A stretch of 64,000 bases of DNA from Clostridiales bacterium (GTDB lineage: Bacteria > Bacillota > Clostridia > Saccharofermentanales > Saccharofermentanaceae): assembly GCA_017428545.1 (NCBI GenBank), contig JAFRQR010000020.1:248001-312000 (forward strand), written 5' to 3'. Made by a program: the position numbers and the translations under genes. The notes below the pieces were generated by a model, which was given only the letters and a program-made list of their open reading frames with translations, was not told the origin of the DNA and searched no databases. The first letter of the stretch is position 1; every line of letters begins with the position of its first letter. Positions 27,391 to 34,897 of this stretch are shown one piece after another.

Positions 27391-27467
27391 TGGTGGGTAG
27401 TATTGGACTCGAACCAACGACCCCTTGCATGTCAAGCAAGTACTCTAACCAGCTGAGCTAACCACCC
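27391..27467 (-). tRNA. tRNA-Val (anticodon GAC), CCA encoded
   Basis: Read on the minus strand: acceptor GGGTGGT pairs with ACTACCC, discriminator A, encoded CCA. The D-arm is GCTCAGCTGGTTAGAGT-like. The anticodon stem is CTTGC/GCAAG with loop TTGACAT (anticodon GAC, Val). The T-loop is TTCGAGT. The fold is complete with one G-T pair in the acceptor. It stands alone between the lipoprotein gene and copA, with its own terminator. Confidence 0.95.
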
Positions 27468-27542
27468 ATTCATGCGACTTCAAAATTGTACTAGAAGTCG
27501 CAGAAGAAATCAAGAGGGAACTCAAAAGATGCGCGGCGCGGG

Positions 27543-30377
27543 TCAGGCTTCGCCGAGATACTTATAATCCTTGCCCTCGATCGTTGCTTTTACCGTGGCT
27601 TCGTCATAAGCGGCATCGTCGGAGATCTCGATCTCGCAGGAATTGGTGTTGTGGTTCGGAGATGCGCTTGCGATGAAAGGAAGCTCTTCCAGTGCTTTTT
27701 TCACGGAAGCCTCGCAATGGCCGCACATCATGCCTTCGATCTTAAGTGTCTTTTTCATAGGGGTACTCCTTTTCTCCGTTTCCGGAATGGTTATTTCTTC
27801 GGGGGCTGTCCCGGGAAGATTCTTGTCCAAAAGCACCGCGCCGGCAGCCGGAGCTGCCTGGTCTTCAAGCGCCGCGGGCGCGCCGGAAAGCGGCTTGTCG
27901 TGGGCGGCGTTGTGCATGTTAAAAAGATTCAGGCGCAGTGCATTCATGCAGACGGTGAAGCTGCTGATACTCATGGCCGCGGCGCCGATCATGGGGTTCA
28001 TTTTCCACGAGAGGATGCCGGCCGCCACGGGGATGCAGATCAGATTATAGAAGAACGCCCAGAAGAGGTTCTCGTGGATGTTCTTCACGGTCTTTCTGCT
28101 CAGGCGCACCGCCGCGGCAACATCGGTGAGCGTGCTGTTCATGAGGACCACGTCTGCGCTCTCGATCGCAACATCCGTTCCCGCGCCGATCGCGATTCCG
28201 ATATCGGCTGTGGTCAGAGCGGGCGCGTCGTTGATGCCGTCGCCGACCATGATGACCTTAACGGGTCTACCCGTCTTGTCTTTTGCACTCTGCAGGTTTC
28301 GGATGACCGCGCCCTTCTCTTCGGGCATGACGCCCGCGATGACCTTATCGACATCGGCTTTTGCGCCGATACTTGCAGCGGTCTTTTCGTTATCGCCGGT
28401 CAGCATGACGACCTGAAGTCCCAGGTTTTTCAGCTGGCGGATACCCTCCGGCGAGTCTTCTTTCATCGTGTCTGCAACGGCGATCATGCCGAGCAGTTTT
28501 CCGTCTTCTTCAAAGAACAGCGGTGTCTCGCCGGAGTTTGCGCACTTTTCTTCTGCTTCTTCGATCTCCTTCGGGAAGGCCGCAAATCCGCGGATGTACT
28601 TCCCGCTTCCGCCGTGTACGGTCTTTCCGCTGATGGTTCCCTCCAGGCCGCTTCCGGAGCGGATGGAGAAGTTCTCGACCATGTAAAGATCGCACTCGCC
28701 CGTGGTGCAGGCGGGGGCGGCTGGGGCGGCCGGGTCTTCGGGCGAGGCAGGTGCTTCTTGGGCGGCCGCGTCAGGTGCCCCCGCCGAACCGGGGGCGGTG
28801 CCCTCAAACTTGTCTACGATTGCTTTTGCCAGAGGATGCTCGCTTCGTTTTTCAAGAGTATATGCACGAGAAAGAAGATAATCTTCCGTTACCCCTTCTG
28901 CAGGCAGGACCGATGTCACGCGGGGCTGTCCGGATGTGATCGTCCCCGTCTTATCCAAAGCCACGACAGTTGCTTTTCCCAAGGTCTCAAGAGCCTCGCT
29001 CGTCTTAAAAAGCACGCCGTTTTTGGCGCCTAAGCCGTTGCCGACCATAATGGCGACGGGGGTCGCGAGGCCGAGCGCGCACGGGCAGGAAATGACGAGC
29101 ACGGAAATGCCGCGGGCGAGCGCGAAGCTTACAGACTGGCCTGCGATCAGCCAGGCGGCGATGACGAGGGCTGCGATTCCGATGACCGCGGGAACAAAGA
29201 TGCCCGAGACCTTATCCGCAATACGTGCGATCGGTGCTTTGGTCGCGGCCGCATCGGAAACCATCTGTATGATCTGTGAAAGTGTGGTGTCCTCGCCGAC
29301 TCTCGTGGCGCGGCACTTCATGTAGCCGGAACGGTTGATCGTCGCGGCGCTGACTTTACTTCCGACGGCCTTATCGACGGGGACCGACTCGCCGGTAAGC
29401 GCTGATTCGTCGACTGCCGATTCACCTTCGATCACGATGCCGTCGACCGGGATGTTCTCGCCGGGTTTGACGATGAAGATATCACCGACAGCGACTTCTT
29501 CGATCGGAACGATGGTCTCGGCGGCGGTTTCAGAAGGTGTGCCGGAGCTGTTCTTTTCGGACGGATCCGAGCCGTTTTCTACAACATCGGCTGAGTTTTC
29601 CGGACGCAGCACGCGGGCTGTCTTCGGAGCGAGATCCATCAGGGATTTCAGGGCATTTGTCGTTTTCCCTTTACTTAGGGATTCCAGTGTCTTTCCGACC
29701 GTGATGAGCGCGGGGATCATCGCGGCAGATTCGAAATACAGCTGGTTGTGGTACAGTTCATGAAGTTCGGAATTTGCAGTGCCCGAAGTGATCATGCCGC
29801 ACATTTTGAAGAACACGAAAAGGCTCCAAAGGAACGACACGCCGGAGCCGAGCGCGACCAGCGTATCCATATTCGGGGCGCCGTGAAGGAGCGACTTAAT
29901 GCCGCTTTGGAAGAACTTCCTGTTGATGTACATCACGATCAGGGCCAGGAGCATCTGCGTGAGTGTCAGGCCCAGATGGTTGTGGTCAAAGTAGGATGGG
30001 AGCGGGAAGTTCCACATATTGTGCCCCATCGACACGTACATCAGGAGCAAAAGGAAGCCGGCTGAAAGGATCAGGCGCCGGACGAGCCGGGGTGTCTCTT
30101 CGTCCTTAAGAGAGAGGGTGTCGGGGGAAGGTGCTTTTCGAGCGGGACCGGAAGGATCTGAAGAAGCGGATGCCGCCGGGGTTTTCAGGGACGCGCCATA
30201 GCCGGCTTTTTCGACCGCTTCAATGACCGCGGCCGGTTCGGCATCGCCCTCCACGCCCATGGAATTCGTCAGCAGGCTCACGGCAACAGAAGTCACGCCC
30301 GGGACTTTCCCGACCGCCTTCTCCACGCGCGACTGGCACGCCGCGCAGCTCATACCTGTGACCTTGTACTGCTTCAT
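27543..30377 (-). CDS. copA: Copper-exporting P1B-type ATPase with N- and C-terminal metal-binding domains
   Basis: 944 residues. The N-terminal heavy-metal domain has GMSCAACQ. Then come the membrane helices, the actuator motif LTGESVPV, the metal motif CPC in VISCPCALGLATP near 427, the phosphorylation motif DKTGT near 474 and MVGDGINDAP in the hinge. The signature is Cu(I) type (IB-1). An extra heavy-metal domain with MCGHCEAS sits at the C-terminus, an unusual position. Two low-complexity inserts (Ala/Pro-rich in the nucleotide domain; Ser/Glu-rich before the actuator) lengthen the protein. It follows csoR by 90 bp and is almost certainly controlled by it. Confidence 0.96.
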   Translation of the reverse strand: MKQYKVTGMSCAACQSRVEKAVGKVPGVTSVAVSLLTNSMGVEGDAEPAAVIEAVEKAGYGASLKTPAASASSDPSGPARKAPSPDTLSLKDEETPRLVRRLILSAGFLLLLMYVSMGHNMWNFPLPSYFDHNHLGLTLTQMLLALIVMYINRKFFQSGIKSLLHGAPNMDTLVALGSGVSFLWSLFVFFKMCGMITSGTANSELHELYHNQLYFESAAMIPALITVGKTLESLSKGKTTNALKSLMDLAPKTARVLRPENSADVVENGSDPSEKNSSGTPSETAAETIVPIEEVAVGDIFIVKPGENIPVDGIVIEGESAVDESALTGESVPVDKAVGSKVSAATINRSGYMKCRATRVGEDTTLSQIIQMVSDAAATKAPIARIADKVSGIFVPAVIGIAALVIAAWLIAGQSVSFALARGISVLVISCPCALGLATPVAIMVGNGLGAKNGVLFKTSEALETLGKATVVALDKTGTITSGQPRVTSVLPAEGVTEDYLLSRAYTLEKRSEHPLAKAIVDKFEGTAPGSAGAPDAAAQEAPASPEDPAAPAAPACTTGECDLYMVENFSIRSGSGLEGTISGKTVHGGSGKYIRGFAAFPKEIEEAEEKCANSGETPLFFEEDGKLLGMIAVADTMKEDSPEGIRQLKNLGLQVVMLTGDNEKTAASIGAKADVDKVIAGVMPEEKGAVIRNLQSAKDKTGRPVKVIMVGDGINDAPALTTADIGIAIGAGTDVAIESADVVLMNSTLTDVAAAVRLSRKTVKNIHENLFWAFFYNLICIPVAAGILSWKMNPMIGAAAMSISSFTVCMNALRLNLFNMHNAAHDKPLSGAPAALEDQAAPAAGAVLLDKNLPGTAPEEITIPETEKRSTPMKKTLKIEGMMCGHCEASVKKALEELPFIASASPNHNTNSCEIEISDDAAYDEATVKATIEGKDYKYLGEA

Positions 30378-30467
30378 CTTTTCTCCTTTTCGCCGAGATG
30401 TCCGCCGGAAGCGGGAGCCGGGCGGGGATGGTACCCGCGAGATCTCGCGCGTTCACTCGGCCGTTTT

Positions 30468-30779
30468 TTATTTCATCAGTTTCTGCATGACCTTGACGAA
30501 CTCATCGATCGCCTCATCCTTGCCTTCGCGGATATCGTCCGCCACGCAGGATCTCATGTGGCACGCCATCAGCTCCTTGTTGAAGCTGTTGAGCGCCGCC
30601 GTGACCGCCGCGACCTGCGTCAGGATCGTCGGGCAATATGCGTCATCCTCGATCATTTTCTCGATGCCGCGGATCTGGCCCTCCGCGCGGCGAAGGCGCT
30701 TGAGCAGTTCTTTTCGCTCCTCCTCGGTGCGGAGTTTCTTTCTATCACTGCAATGCGGACATTTCTTTGTTTCAGCCAT
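30468..30779 (-). CDS. csoR: Copper-sensing repressor CsoR
   Basis: 103 residues from the ATG at 30779; the longer frame runs into the operator and is not translated. The all-helical CsoR/RcnR fold is clear: LLKRLRRAEGQIRGIEKMIE, then the Cu(I) ligands Cys in YCPTILTQ, and His and Cys in CHMRSC. An extra N-terminal CPHC-like motif (KKCPHCSDRK) is common in Clostridia. Copper binding releases it from DNA. Two matching operators lie directly upstream, so it represses its own operon with copA. Confidence 0.95.
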   Translation of the reverse strand: MAETKKCPHCSDRKKLRTEEERKELLKRLRRAEGQIRGIEKMIEDDAYCPTILTQVAAVTAALNSFNKELMACHMRSCVADDIREGKDEAIDEFVKVMQKLMK

Positions 30780-30830
30780 AGTTGTGTTCCCTTTCGTATG
30801 CTTGTTTCGTTTGTGTTTATGTTCTATGGT

Positions 30831-30850
30831 GTATACCCCCTGGGGGTATC
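30831..30850. promoter_or_regulatory. CsoR operator 1
   Basis: GTATACCCCCTGGGGGTATC is an almost perfect palindrome of the published CsoR type (GTATA-C/G-run-TATAC). It lies between the promoter and the csoR start, where bound repressor would block elongation or initiation. Confidence 0.9.
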
Positions 30851-30864
30851 TGTTATCGTCTCCG

Positions 30865-30893
30865 ATTGTATACCCCCCTGGGGTATCTGTCAA
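30865..30893 (-). promoter_or_regulatory. csoR-copA promoter overlapping CsoR operator 2
   Basis: On the minus strand TTGACA is followed 17 bases later by TACAAT. The spacer holds a second CsoR palindrome (30868-30887, GTATACCCCCCTGGGGTATC). The operator thus sits between -35 and -10. Centre-to-centre distance to operator 1 is about 37 bp. Confidence 0.85.
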
Positions 30894-30898
30894 CTCAC

Positions 30899-31211
30899 GT
30901 AGGACTAAATTCTCTTTTTTTCGCTTTTAGTCCCACTGTTTTATCCGACCAGTGGGACTAATTTGATATTTCTTCGTATTTAGTCCCACTCTTCTTCTCG
31001 AAAAGCACTTGCCCGGGCTCTTTTCGAGCTGAATTAATACAAAAAACACCTCATATACCCCTTGCCAATAGGACTGAAATCGGTTTTTTGTTAATTTAGT
31101 CCCACCCGGCTCTTTTTTCTGTGGGACTATATTTGCATTTTCCTCGAGTTAGTCCCACACAGCTCATTTTTCCGTAGGACTAAATTCGCAATTTCATCGT
31201 TTTAGTCCTAC
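30899..31211. repeat. Palindromic repeat array, family A, copy 2
   Basis: The same arms as the 21.9-kb array (TTTAGTCCCAC / GTGGGACTA), again with 15-nt T-rich gaps after TAGTCCCAC: TGTTTTATCCGACCA, CCGGCTCTTTTTTCT and ACAGCTCATTTTTCC. In the third full unit the right arm reads GTAGGACTA and pairs exactly with the final TAGTCCTAC. That is a matched change, suggesting pairing across the 20-nt gap. One unit is interrupted after TTTAGTCCCACTC by a copy of the AAAAGCAC word (31001-31008). It lies between csoR and the DUF4428 gene's terminator. Confidence 0.9.
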
Positions 31212-31253
31212 AACGGAGTTCCCCGACATTCTCAGTAGCAAATAAGCATGAAA

Positions 31254-31281
31254 AAAGAGCACCTCCTTGCGGAGATGCTCT
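31254..31281 (-). terminator. Terminator of the DUF4428 gene
   Basis: AGAGCA-CTCC pairs with GGAG-TGCTCT around TTGC, with an A-run that reads T on the minus strand. Confidence 0.85.
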
Positions 31282-31321
31282 CTTATCTACTTCGTGAAAA
31301 GCACTGGTCCGGGCAATCAGA

Positions 31322-32584
31322 TCACACGATCTTGCTTCCGCAGAATGTGCAGATTCCTGCGGCACCGACTGCCGTGGTTGCCTGGCAGAATGGGCAGACC
31401 ATCGTTCCGCCTGCTGCCGGCGTTGCCTGAGCCATCGCCTGTTGCTGCATCGGCTGACCATAGCCACCCTGGGCCATTGCCTGCTGTTGCATTGGCTGTG
31501 CATACTGTTGCGGCATTCCCTGCTGCGGATAGCCGCCCTGAGCCATCGCCTGTTGCTGCATCGGCTGACCATAGCCACCCTGGGCCATCGCCTGCTGTTG
31601 CATCGGCTGAGCATAGCCGCCCTGCGCCATCGCCTGCTGCTGATTCAGCTGGCCTACCAAGCCCACGCCCATTCCGGCTGCACCCATTCCGGCTGCGCCC
31701 GCCATGTTCATGCCAGTAAATGCAATTCCCGAATGGCGGGTAGCTTGAATTTGCGTGATCTGCATTGATATCTGCAGAAGACGAGCCTGGTCATTCGGAT
31801 CCGAATATCCCTGCGCCATCTGAGCATTGATCTTCATCTGAAGCTCCGCCCGTTCTCTATTCAAAGCCTCCAGCTGAGCATCCTGCTGAGCCATCGGATT
31901 CGGAGCAGCGCCAGCGCCGCGCATACCGTCGACCGCAGCCTTGATCTCGTTACCGCAATCCACGCACTTATAGTACTCATCGATCTTATTTCCGAGAAGA
32001 TTGAAGCCCGAGCGGGAAACGCTCCAGCCGCCGCTCTGTCCCGGATTCATCGGCTGCTCGCCGACCTCGATGTATCCGCTCGAAAGCGCGAATCTCATCT
32101 CGTCGAAGTACGGATGGTTTACGCGGATGATCGCGTGGAACTCATAGGAATATTTATATCTCGGAGGATTGTAGCTGACGGACTTTCCGGAGCTGTCAGT
32201 CCTTCTGATCTCGGATCTGTGCTCCTTAACGTCGAGGTCACAGCCCAGTGCCTGCGAGAAATCCAGAACATCCGGGTTAGCAGATGCAAGATCTTTTGCC
32301 GATGTGACCATGAATTTTCTGGCGTTGTCGTCGATCAGGAGCTTCGTGCTCGCAGTGCCGAGCGTTCTCGTCGCATTGAAAGAAGCAACCGCCGACTTGT
32401 TCTGCTCTCGATACTCCAGCTGCTTATCGATGTCGGCCTTCGTGCTGTGCCGGCGCTCGGAAAACCACGGAGAAAGCTTACTCGCGCAGTCCTTACACAT
32501 GTTCGCATCTTCGAGTTTCTTATTGCCCAGAAGACCGATCTTATTGCCGCAAAAATCACAGAATTTCTTATCAAAAAGTCCCAT
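31322..32584 (-). CDS. DUF4428-type zinc-ribbon protein with Gln-rich tandem repeats
   Basis: 420 residues. The N-terminus is a DUF4428-like zinc ribbon (FCDFCGNKIGLLGNKKLED, then MCKDCASKL). A middle domain has no recognised fold (KYSYEFHAIIRVNHPYFDEM) and a third CxxC knuckle near 220 (YYKCVDCGNEIK). Next are a helical segment (QLEALNRERAELQMKINAQM) and several 14-20 residue repeats built on QPMQQQAMAQGGYGQ. A C-terminal zinc ribbon follows (CPFCQ...CTFCG). No signal peptide. Similar proteins are thought to be adaptors; function is unknown. The repeat tract is likely length-variable between strains. Confidence 0.75.
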   Translation of the reverse strand: MGLFDKKFCDFCGNKIGLLGNKKLEDANMCKDCASKLSPWFSERRHSTKADIDKQLEYREQNKSAVASFNATRTLGTASTKLLIDDNARKFMVTSAKDLASANPDVLDFSQALGCDLDVKEHRSEIRRTDSSGKSVSYNPPRYKYSYEFHAIIRVNHPYFDEMRFALSSGYIEVGEQPMNPGQSGGWSVSRSGFNLLGNKIDEYYKCVDCGNEIKAAVDGMRGAGAAPNPMAQQDAQLEALNRERAELQMKINAQMAQGYSDPNDQARLLQISMQITQIQATRHSGIAFTGMNMAGAAGMGAAGMGVGLVGQLNQQQAMAQGGYAQPMQQQAMAQGGYGQPMQQQAMAQGGYPQQGMPQQYAQPMQQQAMAQGGYGQPMQQQAMAQATPAAGGTMVCPFCQATTAVGAAGICTFCGSKIV

Positions 32585-32717
32585 AATATCCTCCCTTGTT
32601 TATTGGATTTGTCAACGTAATTTTACCATTTACCGCATGCATCTTCAATCACTCTTTCCCAAACACATCGCCTAAATAACCCCTGTTAATGATGCTTGAA
32701 AAGCACTTGTCCCCGAC

Positions 32718-32750
32718 AAAAAAAGATCATCCCGAAGGACGATCCTTTTT
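32718..32750 (-). terminator. Terminator of ald (bidirectional)
   Basis: AGATCATCC and GGACGATCC-type arms close on a CGAA/TTCG tetraloop with two wobble pairs. A-run on the left, T-run on the right. Confidence 0.75.
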
Positions 32751-32770
32751 CGCATCGTACTATGTGCAAA

Positions 32771-32873
32771 CTTTTATGATCACAAACCCAGATGAGAGCT
32801 GTTCAAAACTCTTCGTGCGTGAAACCCAGATGTGCAAAGCGCAAACCTTTACGTGCGTGAAACCCAGATGTGC
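32771..32873. repeat. Tandem repeat with 38-bp period and 19-bp sub-period (family D)
   Basis: A 22-bp word (32814-32835 and 32852-32873, beginning CGTGCGTGAAACCCAGATG) repeats exactly at 38 bp. A diverged third copy lies further left (ACAAACCCAGATGAG). On the minus strand a GTTT core recurs every 19 bp. It lies between the ald stop and its terminator, so it would be in the ald 3' untranslated region. Confidence 0.7.
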
Positions 32874-32884
32874 GCAGCTGAACC

Positions 32885-33997
32885 TTACATCAAACTCGAA
32901 AGTTCAGTGTACTCGTAGCCGAGTGCACTCGCCACATTCTTGTTCGTGCACTTGCCGGCATAGCAGTTGACGCCGGAAGTGATGACTTCGCTCTTCTTGC
33001 AAGCCTCCTCGAGACCCGCCTCTGCGATCTGAAGGCCGTAACGCAGCGTTGCGTTGGTCAGCGCGATCGTACTCGTTCTCGGAACGGCACCCGGCATGTT
33101 GCCGACGCAGTAGTGAACGACGCCGTCCTCGGTGAAGACCGGATCGTCGTGAGTCGTAACGTGAGAAGATTCACCGCAACCGCCCTGGTCGATCGCAACG
33201 TCAACAAACACCGCGCCGTCCTTCATCTCCGGCAGATACTTCTTCTTAAAGAGCTTCGGTGTAGAACCGCCCGGGATCAGGACAGAACCGATGACGAGGT
33301 CCGCATCCTTGCAGACACGCTCGACGTTGGAATCATTACTTACGAGGGTCTGGATGTGTGCACCGAACATGTTGTCGAGCTCCTCGAGACGCTTGAGGTT
33401 AACGTCGAGGATCGTAACGTTCGCGCCCATGCCGACCGCGATCTTGCAGGCGTTCATGCCGACCGTACCACCGCCGAGGATAACGACATTTGCCTTCGGA
33501 GTACCCGGAACACCGGCCAAGAGGATGCCCTCACCGCCGAACTTTTTCTCAAGATACTTCGCGCCTTCCTGAATGGAAAGACGGCCCGCGATCTGGGACA
33601 TCGGCGCCAGACACGGAAGCGATCTGTCCTTTTCCTGCAGTGTCTCGTAAGCAACTGCCTTCACCTTCCCGGCAAGAAGCGCATCCGCCTGCTCTTTGTC
33701 CGCAGCCAGATGGAGATATGTATAGAGGATGAGCCCGTCACGGAACAGCGGATATTCCTCCGGAAGCGGTTCCTTGACCTTGACCATCATGTCCACGAGA
33801 TGCCATACATCGGCGGCGTTGTCGATCAGCGACGCGCCCGCGTCGACGTACTCATTGTCCGAAAAACCGGAACCGACGCCCGCGCCCTTTTCCATGTACA
33901 CATGGTGGCCGGCGGCGACGTAGGCCTTCACGTTGTCCGGCGTCAGGCCGACACGGAACTCATTGTTCTTGATCTCTTTAACACAACCGATCTTCAT
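32885..33997 (-). CDS. ald: Alanine dehydrogenase
   Basis: 370 residues, the standard length. It starts MKIGCVKEIKNNEFRVGLTP, the classic Ald/PntA N-terminus (active-site Arg and Lys). YLHLAADKEQ lies near 95, and the NAD-binding Rossmann motif VVILGGGTVGMNA near 170. Catalytic-region DVAIDQGGC lies near 268, and NMPGAVPRTST near 300. It interconverts alanine and pyruvate plus ammonium with NAD. It is monocistronic with GAGGAT as ribosome site. Confidence 0.96.
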   Translation of the reverse strand: MKIGCVKEIKNNEFRVGLTPDNVKAYVAAGHHVYMEKGAGVGSGFSDNEYVDAGASLIDNAADVWHLVDMMVKVKEPLPEEYPLFRDGLILYTYLHLAADKEQADALLAGKVKAVAYETLQEKDRSLPCLAPMSQIAGRLSIQEGAKYLEKKFGGEGILLAGVPGTPKANVVILGGGTVGMNACKIAVGMGANVTILDVNLKRLEELDNMFGAHIQTLVSNDSNVERVCKDADLVIGSVLIPGGSTPKLFKKKYLPEMKDGAVFVDVAIDQGGCGESSHVTTHDDPVFTEDGVVHYCVGNMPGAVPRTSTIALTNATLRYGLQIAEAGLEEACKKSEVITSGVNCYAGKCTNKNVASALGYEYTELSSLM

Positions 33998-34035
33998 AAG
34001 TCACATCCTCACTCTACTTCTATTTTTGATTTCTT

Positions 34036-34055
34036 CGCGAAAAGCACTTTTCGCG
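34036..34055. repeat. Palindromic copy of the dispersed AAAAGCAC word
   Basis: CGCGAAAAGCACTTTTCGCG, in which the word and its partial complement form a near-perfect 20-bp palindrome. It lies 38 bp before the ald start. It is one of about 44 copies of AAAAGCAC/GTGCTTTT in the window (see findings for positions). Confidence 0.8.
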
Positions 34056-34114
34056 GCTACTTTTCATTGTAGCATAAGTATCTGCGTGTAAAGATGCATA
34101 TATGAAGATTTGAA

Positions 34115-34702
34115 TTAACTTTCTGGTTTATTACTCTTCTTTTTCGGCTTTCTCAGAACCGGGATCAGGCGGTACCCGACGATCGTGGCGAGCACCATTT
34201 TGATCGCATCCGCCGGCATGAAGGTAAGGAAATAGTCGACCAGCAGCACGCGGAATCCGATGATCTTATCGAGGTGGAAACGGCACACCAGATAAAGGTA
34301 CGGCACGCCGACCAGATAGACCGCCATAAGTCCCGCGTAGCACGACAGGAAGATCCTGACGATGCCCGGCTTTCCGGTCTTGGTCTGTGTCAGTTTTCCC
34401 GTGACAAAAGCTCCGGGGATCATGCCCAGAAGGTATCCGAAGCTCGGCTGCAGAACATACGAAAATCCGCCTCCGCCGGTAAATACCGGAAGTCCCAGAA
34501 GGCCGATCAGCACATATACTCCGACCGAAAGAGCGCCGAGCTCACCGCCGAGCAGAAGTCCCGCCATCGTCGTAAAGAAAAGCTGCAGCGTAAACGGTAC
34601 CATCGGCATCGGCACACGTATAAAAGCACCGATCGCCGACAGCGCGGCAAACATCGCCACGAGTGCGATCTTATAGGTTTTTTCACGATTACTTGTTTTC
34701 AT
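34115..34702 (-). CDS. bioY: Biotin transporter S-component BioY
   Basis: About 195 residues (start at ATG 34702, or three residues earlier at 34711). There are six hydrophobic helices with the BioY signatures ALSAIGAFIRVPMPMVPFTL and GGGGFSYVLQPSFGYLLG, the biotin-binding part. It is the substrate-binding subunit of an ECF-type vitamin importer; no energising module lies nearby, so it must use a shared one. It is next to birA, downstream on the same strand, which fits control by biotin. Confidence 0.95.
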   Translation of the reverse strand: MKTSNREKTYKIALVAMFAALSAIGAFIRVPMPMVPFTLQLFFTTMAGLLLGGELGALSVGVYVLIGLLGLPVFTGGGGFSYVLQPSFGYLLGMIPGAFVTGKLTQTKTGKPGIVRIFLSCYAGLMAVYLVGVPYLYLVCRFHLDKIIGFRVLLVDYFLTFMPADAIKMVLATIVGYRLIPVLRKPKKKSNKPES

Positions 34703-34897
34703 AAATTTCATCTTCCCTCATGTGTTTTTGGAGAACATCGAAAAGCGAGATATGAAAACTCTTCTATTCAATTATCTTATTCAAAAGCGCCTGTCGCGGC
34801 GCCTTCTACCGGCAGCCGCTGTCAACGGCTCGGCGGCTTTCGGGACCGGCGCATCGGGCGATCGCTACACGTACCGCCGCCGGGCCGTCTGCCTCTG

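Noticed and set aside
27651-29033. 460-residue open frame on the plus strand
   Set aside because: It is opposite copA, with no ribosome site or recognisable domain; GC-rich coding DNA gives such shadows.
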